33,029 bases of DNA from Muribaculaceae bacterium (lineage in GTDB: Bacteria; Bacteroidota; Bacteroidia; Bacteroidales; Muribaculaceae): assembly GCA_017424575.1 (NCBI GenBank), contig JAFOYQ010000104.1, positions 1 to 33,029 on the forward strand. The letters run 5' to 3'. Below, one piece after another: positions 16,602-25,077 of this stretch (its first letter is position 1; each line of letters begins with the position of its first letter). Below the pieces are notes generated by a model, which searched no databases, was not told where the DNA came from, and saw only the letters and a list, made by a program, of their open reading frames with translations. The position numbers and the translations under genes were made by a program.

Positions 16602-18980
16602 ATGAAAAAATTTTTTACTTCTATTGCAATGATTTGCATGTGTTTAACATCGGCAATGGCGCAGGTGGTTTACACAACAAATTTTGGCACCGAAGACGAG
16701 TTTAAGGCATGGACCGTATTTGATGTTAATGAAGATGGAAAAACTTGGACTTTTGACACATCGGGAAGTCCTTCGTATTTGTTCTATAGTTATCATGGTT
16801 CAAATGCTGCTAACGACTGGATTATCTCTCCAGCGATTACCCCAAGCGAATCGGGTGCATTGGCAATTAAATTCAAAGTAAAGGGTAGTTCTTACGGCGA
16901 GAAAATGCAAGTTTTTTGTGGAAAATCAGCTGCAGTAGAGGCTATGACAACCGAGGTGAGCGAAGTGTTGGATCTTAAAGACACTGAAACTACTCACTTG
17001 TATCTTGTTGATGCTGTCGCAAATGAGCCTATTTATTTGGGCTTTAAGGCTTGTAGCGATGCTGATAAATGGCGTCTATATCTATGTGAGGTGACTGCAC
17101 AATTATCGACAAATCCTGTTGACTTAAGAGTTACTGAAATTACTTCTCCACAATCTAATTTTGATCTCTCTCAAGAAATAGTTACTATTAAGGTGAAAAA
17201 CGTTGGTAAAGTTGATGTGGAGTCGTTTGATGTTGCGTTTGCTATTGACGATCAAACTATTGCTACTGAAAAAATCAACCAATCTCTTGCCACAGGTGCT
17301 GAAATGGAATATACATTCACTGCAAAGGCTGATTTATCGCAACCTCGCAAATTATTTGCAGTAAAAGCATGGACATCTCATGCCGATGATGTAAACACCG
17401 ATAATGATGCTACTACAGTGAGTGTGTTGCATAAAGCACCTGCTACAGTGCCTTATGTTATGGGCTTTGAAGACAATGAGTATACTGATGGCATCACATT
17501 CTTCAACTTAAATGAAGATGAAGGTACTTGGGATCTTTACACCGACCCATGGTGGAATCTTGCTCGTACAGGTAACTACTGTCTTGCATATAACTATGAT
17601 AAAAATAATAGTGGTAACGACTGGGCTATTCTTGAACCTATTGAAATCAAAGAAGCAGGCTACTATGTATTGAAATTCTGGTATTCAGGCGACGATACTC
17701 ACCCCGAAAAGTTGGGTGTATATTATGGCAATGACGGTGTTCCATCAGCGTTGACTAATACTATTGTAGAGTATGCTCCTTTTGCACGCAGTGCTTATGA
17801 AGAATCAATCAATATCTTCTATGTTGACCAACCACAAACTATCTATATTGGTTTCCACGCATTTAGTGACAAAGACGAAAACTGGTTGTGTGTTGATGAT
17901 GTTTCTCTTGAAAAAATTGATGGTAGTAATGTAGATCTTGCAGTTACAGAAATCTCTAATCCATCAACATATGTACATAAAGGATCTAAAAAGTCAATTG
18001 AGTATAAGGTGCGTAACTATGGTATCACTGATGTTGATGCAACTTTGCGTGTAAAGATTGATGAAAATGTAGTAAAAGAACAAAATGTAACTATTAAGGC
18101 TCAAGAAATTTCTTCACAAGTGATTGCTGACGCTCTTGCATCTTTGGACGAAGGTGAACACAATCTTGTGATAGAAGTGGTTTCGGCTGACGATAAAGTG
18201 GCAGAAAATAATGTTGATTCTGTGAAATTCCGCGTAATGGGTACTCCTGCTAAAGCATGGGATTTTGAAGATGGTCAACTTCCTGCTGATTTTGTATTCC
18301 GTGCCGAAGATGAAGGTACTGTGCATCCAAGCGCAGGTAGTGAATTTAATGAAGTTGGTTGGGGTATCTTCAACATCGGAAAACATGCGCTATTTGGCGA
18401 ACATTTGTTGGCTGGTACTTCATGGCTCGAAGGCACAGAAAAAGCCGACCGTTGGTGTGTGTTGCCTCCATTCAAACCAAGTGAATCAACATTCCTTGTT
18501 TGGGATGTGGCATCATACAATCCTAATTTCCTTGAATCATATTCGGTAATGGTATCATCAAATGGTGATGATTCATGGTACTACTTTACTGAAGAGGAAT
18601 ATCCACTCGAAAGTGCTGATTTCAAAACTCGTGGTATTGATTTGAGTTCTTATAAAGACAAAGATGAAATCTATGTTGCATTCCGTATTCGCTCAAAGAA
18701 TTGCGAACACCTAGTTCTTGACAATATTGAGTTGTATGGATGCGAAGTTAGTGCAGTTGAAGCAATCGATGCTGAAAATGTATTGGTAAAAGTAAGTGCA
18801 AATGCAATCACTGTTGTAGGTGCTGAAACTGAAGTAATTTCTATCAGCGATATGAACGGCCGTGAAGTAGCAGTTGCTAATGGCAATGAAATTTCAACTG
18901 AATCACTTTCTGCAGGTGTTTATGTAGTACGCGTTACAACTGCCGATGGTGTAATCACTAAAAAGTTTGCAAAGAAATAG
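16602..18980 (+). CDS. Secreted multi-domain protein with three cleaved-adhesin-like domains and T9SS-type tail
   Basis: 792 residues with a signal peptide (MKKFFTSIAMICMCLTSAMA). Three choice-of-anchor-J/cleaved-adhesin (PF07675-like) domains are recognised at about 20-165, 285-445 and 553-710. Each opens with an aromatic 'F(E/G)...' strand and contains motifs such as ANDWIISPAI or GNDWAILEPI, and ends with strands like CEVTAQL or LDDVSLEKI. CARDB-like Ig modules (VDLRVTEITSPQ... and VDLAVTEISNPS...) fill 172-280 and 448-550. The C-terminus carries ISDMNGREV...LSAGVYVVRVTTADGV and ends KKFAKK, which fits the type A sorting domain of the T9SS. It is probably exported across the outer membrane. 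Its ligand is unknown. It stands alone, with its own leader and terminator. Confidence 0.88.
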   Translation: MKKFFTSIAMICMCLTSAMAQVVYTTNFGTEDEFKAWTVFDVNEDGKTWTFDTSGSPSYLFYSYHGSNAANDWIISPAITPSESGALAIKFKVKGSSYGEKMQVFCGKSAAVEAMTTEVSEVLDLKDTETTHLYLVDAVANEPIYLGFKACSDADKWRLYLCEVTAQLSTNPVDLRVTEITSPQSNFDLSQEIVTIKVKNVGKVDVESFDVAFAIDDQTIATEKINQSLATGAEMEYTFTAKADLSQPRKLFAVKAWTSHADDVNTDNDATTVSVLHKAPATVPYVMGFEDNEYTDGITFFNLNEDEGTWDLYTDPWWNLARTGNYCLAYNYDKNNSGNDWAILEPIEIKEAGYYVLKFWYSGDDTHPEKLGVYYGNDGVPSALTNTIVEYAPFARSAYEESINIFYVDQPQTIYIGFHAFSDKDENWLCVDDVSLEKIDGSNVDLAVTEISNPSTYVHKGSKKSIEYKVRNYGITDVDATLRVKIDENVVKEQNVTIKAQEISSQVIADALASLDEGEHNLVIEVVSADDKVAENNVDSVKFRVMGTPAKAWDFEDGQLPADFVFRAEDEGTVHPSAGSEFNEVGWGIFNIGKHALFGEHLLAGTSWLEGTEKADRWCVLPPFKPSESTFLVWDVASYNPNFLESYSVMVSSNGDDSWYYFTEEEYPLESADFKTRGIDLSSYKDKDEIYVAFRIRSKNCEHLVLDNIELYGCEVSAVEAIDAENVLVKVSANAITVVGAETEVISISDMNGREVAVANGNEISTESLSAGVYVVRVTTADGVITKKFAKK

Positions 18981-19003
18981 TATAAATCTATTTCCAAAAT
19001 GAT

Positions 19004-19033
19004 AAAAAGGCTGAACTTCGGTTCGGCCTTTTT
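19004..19033 (+). terminator. Rho-independent terminator after the adhesin-like gene
   Basis: A stem of AAAAAGGC-T-GAAC with GTTC-G-GCCTTTTT encloses a TTCG tetraloop, followed by the T-run built into the stem. It lies 23 nt after the stop codon. Confidence 0.88.
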
Positions 19034-19069
19034 GGCTTAATGTGTATAAATGAATAAAAATGCAATAAA

Positions 19070-19109
19070 TAAAAAATAATGACCTCACAAAATTTTGTGA
19101 GGTCATTAT
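19070..19109 (-). terminator. Terminator of the 2-oxoacid oxidoreductase operon
   Basis: A perfect 34-bp palindrome at 19076-19109 (left half ATAATGACCTCACAAAA) is followed on the minus strand by TTTTTT (19075-19070). It lies 24 nt after the gamma-subunit stop codon at 19134. Confidence 0.85.
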
Positions 19110-19133
19110 GAATTATGCATCATGCACTATGCA

Positions 19134-19670
19134 TTACTTCACGAGGCTCATGCCGCGTTTGATTGCTTCTTCATTCATGGGAATGAGGTGGTGGTGACGC
19201 TCGGGGAGTGTTTTGCGCAACCCTTTAATCACACTTTCCATTGGGAGCAAGTTTTTGATTTTAAGCAAAGCACCGAGTACTACCATGTTGTAGGCTTTGG
19301 CATTTTCCATCTCAAAAGTTGCCTCCATTGCATCGATGCAATATATGTTGATATCGGTGCGAGTGGGAGCGCTGTGAATACCGTAAGAGTCGTAGATGAG
19401 AGTTCCACCAGGTTTTACTTTGCTCTCAAATTTGTCGAGACTTTGTTGGTTGAGAATCACTGCAGTGTCGTAATCGTCGAGCATAGGCGATGAGATTTCG
19501 CTATCGCTGAGAATAACAGTTACGTTAGCAGTGCCACCACGTTGTTCAGGTCCATAAGATGGCATCCATGTAACTTCGAGGTTGTCCATAAGGGCAGCAT
19601 AGGCGAGGATTTTTCCCATTGAAAGCACGCCTTGTCCACCAAATCCGGCTATGATTAATTCTTCTTTCAT
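19134..19670 (-). CDS. 2-oxoacid:ferredoxin oxidoreductase, gamma subunit
   Basis: 178 residues, the usual size of a separate gamma subunit. It begins MKEELIIAGFGGQGVLSMGKILAYAA, the glycine-rich start of this family, and has GPEQRGGTANVTVILSD near residue 40. In the KorC/VorC families this subunit completes the heterotetramer that oxidatively decarboxylates a 2-oxoacid with coenzyme A and passes electrons to ferredoxin. It is the last gene of the operon and overlaps the beta-subunit gene by 4 nt (ATGA). The substrate (2-oxoglutarate or a branched-chain 2-oxoacid) cannot be told from sequence by eye. Confidence 0.92.
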   Translation of the reverse strand: MKEELIIAGFGGQGVLSMGKILAYAALMDNLEVTWMPSYGPEQRGGTANVTVILSDSEISSPMLDDYDTAVILNQQSLDKFESKVKPGGTLIYDSYGIHSAPTRTDINIYCIDAMEATFEMENAKAYNMVVLGALLKIKNLLPMESVIKGLRKTLPERHHHLIPMNEEAIKRGMSLVK

Positions 19671-20434
19671 TTTACTGTATTTTTGATGTCGCCCAATGGG
19701 TATTTCTTAAACATATTTTCTTCCATCCACTTGTTGGATTGTGCTGGAGTCATTTTCCAACCCGAGTTACAAGTGCTCACGATTTCTACCAATGATGTGC
19801 CGAGCCCGTTCATTGAGTTTTCAAATGCTTGTCGAATAGCAGCTTTGGCTTTGCGCACGGCAACAGGTGTGTGAACTGCTTGGCGAGTCACATAGCAAGT
19901 GCCGTCGAGTTGTGCCAAAAGTGGAGATATTGCGAGGGGGTATCCATTGAGGTCGGCACGACGACCATAGGGGGTTGTTGATGTTTTCATTCCTTCAAGA
20001 GTGGTAGGAGCCATTTGTCCACCAGTCATGCCGTAGATACCATTGTTAATGAAAATCATTGCGATGTTTTCGCCACGATTGGCTGCATGGATGGTTTCGC
20101 AAGTGCCAATGGCAGAGAGGTCGCCGTCACCTTGATAAGAAAATACGAGATTTTCGGGGTTGAGGCGTTTAGCACCTGTTGCTACTGCAGGCGCGCGACC
20201 ATGTGCAGCTTCAATCCAGTCAATGTCGATATAGTTATAAGCAAATACGGCACAACCCACAGGGGCGATACCTATTGCTTTGTCTTCTAATCCCATCTCC
20301 TCAATGACTTCGGCAATGAGTTTGTGAACCACACCGTGACTACAGCCAGGGCAGTAGTGCATGTGGTTGTCGTTGAGCAAGCGAGGCTTTGCATAAACGA
20401 GGTTTTCGGGTTTGATTATATCATTGATATTCAT
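19667..20434 (-). CDS. 2-oxoacid:ferredoxin oxidoreductase, beta subunit (TPP-binding)
   Basis: 255 residues. The thiamine diphosphate motif is visible: GDGDLSAIGTCETIHAANRG followed by NNGIYGMTGGQ, the GDG...NN pattern. The cysteines C28 and C31 in YCPGCSHG and one in PVGCAVF fit the [4Fe-4S]-binding beta subunit of KorB/VorA enzymes. It overlaps the gamma gene by 4 nt and follows the alpha gene after 8 nt. The stretch TSTTPYGR and the later VSTCNSGWKMTPAQS agree with the 2-oxoglutarate/branched-chain group rather than pyruvate:ferredoxin oxidoreductase. That is weak evidence. Confidence 0.93.
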   Translation of the reverse strand: MNINDIIKPENLVYAKPRLLNDNHMHYCPGCSHGVVHKLIAEVIEEMGLEDKAIGIAPVGCAVFAYNYIDIDWIEAAHGRAPAVATGAKRLNPENLVFSYQGDGDLSAIGTCETIHAANRGENIAMIFINNGIYGMTGGQMAPTTLEGMKTSTTPYGRRADLNGYPLAISPLLAQLDGTCYVTRQAVHTPVAVRKAKAAIRQAFENSMNGLGTSLVEIVSTCNSGWKMTPAQSNKWMEENMFKKYPLGDIKNTVK

Positions 20435-20442
20435 AATCGTAA

Positions 20443-21534
20443 TTATTTTTTAGCGTCGGGAAATGAGTTAAAAAACGCTTCTGAAATTTCTTTCAAATTG
20501 GGGACGATACCACCAAGACGGCCATAATGGTGAACGGGTACACGACATTGTGAAGCGAGTTTTACATCTTCAATCATCTGTCCAGCATTGAGTTCTACTA
20601 CCAACATGCCTTTAACTTGTTGCGACAAGCGATCGAATACTTCAGTGGGGAATGGCCAAAGTGTGATAGGACGCACAAGTCCCACTTTGATTCCTTGAGT
20701 ACGCATGTCGTCGATAACTTTTTGGCATATACGAGCCATTGAACCGAATGCAACGAAAAGATAATCGGCATCTTGGGTGAGATACTCTTCATATCGTTGT
20801 TCGTTTTGTTCGATGAGGCTATATGTGCGTTGGAAGCGATTGTTGTTTTCTTCCATTTTTGCAGTATCGAGCTCGAGTGATGTAACTACGTTTTGCTTGC
20901 GTGATGAGGGTTTGCCAGTCACAGCCCATGGGCATTGCTCAGCAATTTGTTCTTTGGTGCGACGGGGACGAGCAGGGGGGAGGACTACTTTTTCCATCAT
21001 TTGTCCCACGATGCCGTCGGCAAGAATCATTGCTGGGGTGCGATATTTGAATGCGAGGTCAAAGCCGAGGTAAACAAAGTCGGCCATCTCTTGCACGGTT
21101 TTAGGTGCTAACACGATGAGGTGATAGTCGCCATGTCCACCACCTTTGGTGGCTTGAAAATAGTCGGCTTGCGAAGGGTGAATGGTGCCAAGGCCAGGAC
21201 CACCACGCATCACATTCACGATAAGTGCAGGCAATTCTGACGCAGCCAAGTATGAAATGCCCTCTTGTTTGAGGCTGATGCCTGGGCTTGATGATGAGGT
21301 CATTACGGCTTTACCCGAAGCGGCACCACCATATACCATGTTGATTGCTGCTACCTCGCTTTCGGCTTGTAGCACGACCATACCTGTAGTTTCCCAAGGC
21401 ATTTCGGCTTCGAGGGTTTCGAGAATTTCAGATTGAGGAGTGATAGGATAACCAAAGTATCCGTCAACACCATATCTTATTGCGGCAAGGGCGATAGCCT
21501 CATTACCTTTTAATAATTTTACTTCTTCGTTCAT
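20443..21534 (-). CDS. 2-oxoacid:ferredoxin oxidoreductase, alpha subunit
   Basis: 363 residues. It begins MNEEVKLLKGNEAIALAAIRYGVDGYFGYPITPQSEILE, the N-terminal pyrimidine-binding start of the alpha subunits, and contains SSSSPGISLKQEGISYLAASELP (residues near 85) and RGGPGLGTIHPSQADYFQATKGGGHGDY. The latter segment is typical of the VorB/KorA group. The C-terminal third (YLFVAFGSMARICQKVIDDM...GLVRPITLWPFP) is the transketolase-C-like domain. Bacteroidales copies are often annotated as 3-methyl-2-oxobutanoate dehydrogenase VorB. The substrate is not certain. It is the second gene of the operon, 36 nt after the ferredoxin-like subunit. Confidence 0.93.
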   Translation of the reverse strand: MNEEVKLLKGNEAIALAAIRYGVDGYFGYPITPQSEILETLEAEMPWETTGMVVLQAESEVAAINMVYGGAASGKAVMTSSSSPGISLKQEGISYLAASELPALIVNVMRGGPGLGTIHPSQADYFQATKGGGHGDYHLIVLAPKTVQEMADFVYLGFDLAFKYRTPAMILADGIVGQMMEKVVLPPARPRRTKEQIAEQCPWAVTGKPSSRKQNVVTSLELDTAKMEENNNRFQRTYSLIEQNEQRYEEYLTQDADYLFVAFGSMARICQKVIDDMRTQGIKVGLVRPITLWPFPTEVFDRLSQQVKGMLVVELNAGQMIEDVKLASQCRVPVHHYGRLGGIVPNLKEISEAFFNSFPDAKK

Positions 21535-21570
21535 AATAATTGACGATGCTAAACGGTGAAACTTGTGGTT

Positions 21571-21804
21571 TTAATCGTTTACTTTAACACGATACACTTC
21601 AATGCATCCGTCGGGGCACACAGTAGCACATGCTGCGCAACCTATGCAAGCCTTGGGATTTTTCATAAAGGCAAAGTGGTATCCACGATTGTTAACTTCC
21701 TTGGGTTGAAGTTGTAACACATCTTTGGGACAAGCAACTACGCAAAGATCACAACCTTTGCATCGCTCTTTGTTGACGGTTACAGCACCTAATATTTTAG
21801 CCAT
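21571..21804 (-). CDS. 2-oxoacid:ferredoxin oxidoreductase, delta subunit (2x[4Fe-4S] ferredoxin)
   Basis: 77 residues. Two complete CxxCxxCxxxCP motifs bind [4Fe-4S] clusters: C15, C18, C21, C25 (CKGCDLCVVACP) and C53, C56, C59, C63 (CIGCAACATVCP). In KorD/VorD-type enzymes this subunit carries electrons from the thiamine site to external ferredoxin. It opens the four-gene operon in the order delta, alpha, beta, gamma, and the next gene begins 36 nt after it. The ATG at 21804 sits about 28 nt after a -7-like TAAATTTG. Confidence 0.92.
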   Translation of the reverse strand: MAKILGAVTVNKERCKGCDLCVVACPKDVLQLQPKEVNNRGYHFAFMKNPKACIGCAACATVCPDGCIEVYRVKVND

Positions 21805-21832
21805 AGATTGAAATTGAATATATTTTATTCTG

Positions 21833-21840
21833 CAAATTTA
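21833..21840 (-). promoter_or_regulatory. Probable -7 element of the 2-oxoacid oxidoreductase operon
   Basis: TAAATTTG on the minus strand, a perfect TAnnTTTG match, 28 bp before the delta-subunit ATG. A good -33 element is not seen at the right distance. Confidence 0.45.
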
Positions 21841-21927
21841 ATAAAAAGTTTTAGAAAATTGAATGTTTTTCATAACCTTAACCAATGGCACAAACGGAGT
21901 GAAAATGTGCCATAATGTCGATGCACA

Positions 21928-21959
21928 TTTGTTTTATGTATAATAATGTAGTATCTTTG
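21928..21959 (+). promoter_or_regulatory. Promoter of the GT2-to-ABC operon
   Basis: TTTG at 21928-21931, 20 bp, TATCTTTG at 21952-21959. Transcription should begin within a few bases of the ATG at 21968, so the mRNA would have almost no leader. Confidence 0.8.
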
Positions 21960-21967
21960 TAGTTGAT

Positions 21968-23914
21968 ATGGTTTCAATTATCATTCCTGTATATAATCTT
22001 GAAACGCTTATCAAACGCAGTGTTGATAGTGTTAAGGCGCAAACTGTTGAAGACTGGGAGTTGATTATGGTCAACGACGGGTCGGGCGATAGTTCGGGCA
22101 AGGTGTGTGATGCTATTGCTAACACCGACCCTCGTATTCACGTGTTGCATGGTAAAAATGCAGGAGCTGGTGCTGCGCGCAAACTTGGTGTGGCAAAGGC
22201 TAAAGGGGAGTGGGTGTTGATGCTCGATGGCGACGACGTGTTGCCACCTACGGCATTGGAGCAATTTTTGTCAAAGGCTACCGACGATGTTGATATCATC
22301 GTAGGTTCGGTGCGTCGTTGTACCGATAAAGGCAATTATCCTCACCTCATGGAGCAGTCGCGCACGCTTTCGGGCAAAGAGTATATAAAGGCATTGCTAA
22401 ATTATGAAACGAGTGTGGGGCCATGGGCAAAACTTATGCGTCGCTCGCTATTTCTTAATGGGCAATGGATTCCTCACCGTCGCATCACTCACTTTGAGGA
22501 TTTATTGATGCTTGTGTCGGTAGCAGGAGAGGCTCGTAAAGTGGTAATTGATAATGATTTGAAGGTATATGACTTGATATATCGCCCTGAGGGTGTGAGC
22601 CATAATATGACTATGACTTTTGAAGGGTGGTATAGAATGTTTAACGGCATATCTCGTTTTGCCGACGAGGAGACGGCTCTTCTCTTTAAGTTGCATCGAT
22701 TATATGATGGTTGTATTACAAACGGAGTTGAGTTTGACTATTCTAATCCCGAAATACAATGCATCGTAAAAGATGCCCAACGATATAAATTGCGTGGTCA
22801 CGACCGATTGATTTACTACATGTTGCATAGCAAACGATTGCGCCGCTATGTGGCAAATCGCCATAAAGATGTGCGTCCAGTGTCGGGAGCCGTGAAGGTG
22901 AGTGTAGTGATGTCGGCTTATAATGAGGCAAAATCTATTGAGAAAGCAATGCGCTCGGTGTTGCAACAAACATTTCGTAATATTGAGTTGATTGTTGTTG
23001 ATGATGCATCGACCGACGACACAATTGAGGTAATACGCACAATCGCAGCCGTAGATGGACGCGTGAAAATCATACGCCACGAAGAGAATTTAGGATTGAG
23101 TGCTGCGCGTCGTTCGGGTTGGGAAAATGCCGTGGGTGACTATGTGCAATTTATGGATGGTAGCGATACGCTTAACCCAATGGCGATAGAACACATGTAT
23201 AGCAAAGCCAAGATGAGTGGCGCAGAGATTGTTGTAATGGGTTCGCAACGTTCAAGTCGTTTATTGGGCTTAAAAATTCCATATTTTATACCTTCAAGAG
23301 TGCTAAAACACTCGGCAGTGTTGACTCAAGAGTTGATTCCAATGATTCTTGGTCGCCACGGATTTTCATATAGCCTTGTCGATAAATTATTCCTACGCGA
23401 GGTGCTTACTAAGGTAAATCCATTGGCCGAGAGTATATTCCACGGCGAAGATTTGCTTACGACTGTGCGCATTTTCAATCACAAATTTGAAATCGCTCAC
23501 ACCGATTATGTGGGGTATAATTGGAGAATGGGAGGACGTTCAACTTCCCTTAATTATGACCAACAATGGGAGGCTGATAAGAATCTTTATGACTTAAGTA
23601 TTAGTTTGCTTGATGAATTAAATATCAAGACTGCCGAAAATGTAAAGGCTGTGGCAAAAGGGTTGGCTGATAGTTTCTTGAGTAATGTGGCTCAATATCT
23701 TTCTAATCCATTTTGTTCGCGTGAAAAGTTAAAGAAAAGTCTTGGCGAGCAGTTGAACGACTCGATATGGGCAGTTGTTCTCCCAGTGTTAAATGAGGAA
23801 GATTATGTCAATATACGCAACAAAAATGTTGACGAATTGATATTACAGTGTTACAAAAAATATAAAGCATCACGTCTGTTCTATACAGCGATGTTGTTTA
23901 TGAAATATATTTGA
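21968..23914 (+). CDS. Double-domain GT2 family glycosyltransferase
   Basis: 648 residues with two GT-A (GT2) catalytic domains in one chain. Domain 1 (1 to about 110) begins VSIIIPVYN, has VNDGSGDSS and the metal-binding DGDD at 87-90. Domain 2 (about 310-415) begins VSVVMSAYNEA, has VDDASTDDT and a DGSD at about 396-399. Between and after them are helical stretches (RISRFADEETALL..., QWEADKNLYDLSISLLDELN). There is no transmembrane helix that I see, so it is probably cytoplasmic or peripheral. GT2 enzymes with two domains often build alternating sugar chains, but acceptor and donor are unknown. It is the first gene of a seven-gene operon; the lipid kinase gene begins 5 nt after it. The start is fixed by the canonical N-terminus, right after the promoter. 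Confidence 0.9.
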   Translation: MVSIIIPVYNLETLIKRSVDSVKAQTVEDWELIMVNDGSGDSSGKVCDAIANTDPRIHVLHGKNAGAGAARKLGVAKAKGEWVLMLDGDDVLPPTALEQFLSKATDDVDIIVGSVRRCTDKGNYPHLMEQSRTLSGKEYIKALLNYETSVGPWAKLMRRSLFLNGQWIPHRRITHFEDLLMLVSVAGEARKVVIDNDLKVYDLIYRPEGVSHNMTMTFEGWYRMFNGISRFADEETALLFKLHRLYDGCITNGVEFDYSNPEIQCIVKDAQRYKLRGHDRLIYYMLHSKRLRRYVANRHKDVRPVSGAVKVSVVMSAYNEAKSIEKAMRSVLQQTFRNIELIVVDDASTDDTIEVIRTIAAVDGRVKIIRHEENLGLSAARRSGWENAVGDYVQFMDGSDTLNPMAIEHMYSKAKMSGAEIVVMGSQRSSRLLGLKIPYFIPSRVLKHSAVLTQELIPMILGRHGFSYSLVDKLFLREVLTKVNPLAESIFHGEDLLTTVRIFNHKFEIAHTDYVGYNWRMGGRSTSLNYDQQWEADKNLYDLSISLLDELNIKTAENVKAVAKGLADSFLSNVAQYLSNPFCSREKLKKSLGEQLNDSIWAVVLPVLNEEDYVNIRNKNVDELILQCYKKYKASRLFYTAMLFMKYI

Positions 23915-23919
23915 TTTAG

Positions 23920-25077
23920 ATGAATAAGCAACGATTGTTATTAGTTATAAATCCTATATCGGGCACCTCAAAGAAAGAAGGGTTGTCGGAATTGGTATCT
24001 CAACGATTATCAGCATCGTTGGGTATGTCGGTTGATGTGAGGATAACTGGTGGCAAGGGTGATGCACAACGATTTGCGCAAGAGGCTGTAGAGCAAGGTT
24101 ATTATGGTGTTATTGCTGCAGGCGGTGATGGCACGGTTAATGAGGTGGCGAGAGCATTGTGCGATAGTGATGTGGCATTTGGCGTTATCCCTTTAGGCTC
24201 GGGAAATGGACTTGCACGCCATCTTGAAATTCCAGTTGACGTGAATTTGTCGCTCGATGTTATTGCTGAAAATAATGTGATAGCATGTGATTATGCGACT
24301 GTCAATGACCAACCATTTTTCTGCACCTTCGGTATGGGGTTTGATGCAGCTGTAAGCGACCGTTTTGCAAAGCAGAAGAAGCGTGGAAAATTCATGTATG
24401 TGAAGAGCGCAATTGAGGAATTTGTCAAATATCGCCCTCAGGAATATACAATACGTGCTAATGGCAAGGAATTTACACAAAAAGCATTTCTTGTAGCATG
24501 TTGCAATGCTTCACAATATGGGAATAACGCTTATATTGCTCCAGGGGCAAGTATGGCCGACGGATTGTTGGACGTAATAATCATTCACGCAGGTTCGCCT
24601 ATCAGCACAGCGATGTTGGGCGTTGACCTTTTTACAGGATATATTAACAAAAACACTCTCCTACAATCGTTCCAAGCACGAGATGTAGTGATATATCGTG
24701 CCGAGGAGGGCTCGGCGCATGTCGATGGCGACCCAGTATCGATGGGCAAAGTGCTCGATGTGCGATGTCATCATAAGAAACTAAAAATCTTTGTGCCATC
24801 TACTCGCAAAGATCAAATCAAACCTATTATTACTCCTATCGATAGTATTTTGAGCGATTTAAGTATCGCGGTGTCGAATATCTCGCAAAAGAAGAATAAG
24901 CGAGTGCGACCATTTTACACTATCGCTGAGAGTTTCTTGAATAATGCTCGTGAGGGGATTGATAATGTGCCGATGTTGAGAAAAGGGAAAGTGAAACCAC
25001 TCATTACACCTGCAAGAAACTTTGCTAAAGATGTGAGAACTACGCTATTTGGTCCAATTAAGCGTAAGAAAAAATGA
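23920..25077 (+). CDS. Diacylglycerol-kinase-family lipid kinase (YegS/BmrU-like)
   Basis: 385 residues. It has the catalytic marks of this kinase family: LLLVINPISGT at 6-15, GGDGTVNEVA at 68-77 and PLGSGNGLARHL at 91-102, then FGMGFDAAVSDRFA and the C-terminal half with CCNASQYGNNAYIAPGASMADG and HVDGDPVS. Such enzymes phosphorylate diacylglycerol or related lipids (sphingoid bases, ceramide) with ATP at the inner face of the membrane. The last 80 or so residues form a basic extension (KKNKRVRPF... ending GPIKRKKK), beyond the usual family length of about 300. The gene starts 5 nt after the glycosyltransferase gene and overlaps the helicase gene by 4 nt. The substrate is unknown. Confidence 0.9.
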   Translation: MNKQRLLLVINPISGTSKKEGLSELVSQRLSASLGMSVDVRITGGKGDAQRFAQEAVEQGYYGVIAAGGDGTVNEVARALCDSDVAFGVIPLGSGNGLARHLEIPVDVNLSLDVIAENNVIACDYATVNDQPFFCTFGMGFDAAVSDRFAKQKKRGKFMYVKSAIEEFVKYRPQEYTIRANGKEFTQKAFLVACCNASQYGNNAYIAPGASMADGLLDVIIIHAGSPISTAMLGVDLFTGYINKNTLLQSFQARDVVIYRAEEGSAHVDGDPVSMGKVLDVRCHHKKLKIFVPSTRKDQIKPIITPIDSILSDLSIAVSNISQKKNKRVRPFYTIAESFLNNAREGIDNVPMLRKGKVKPLITPARNFAKDVRTTLFGPIKRKKK

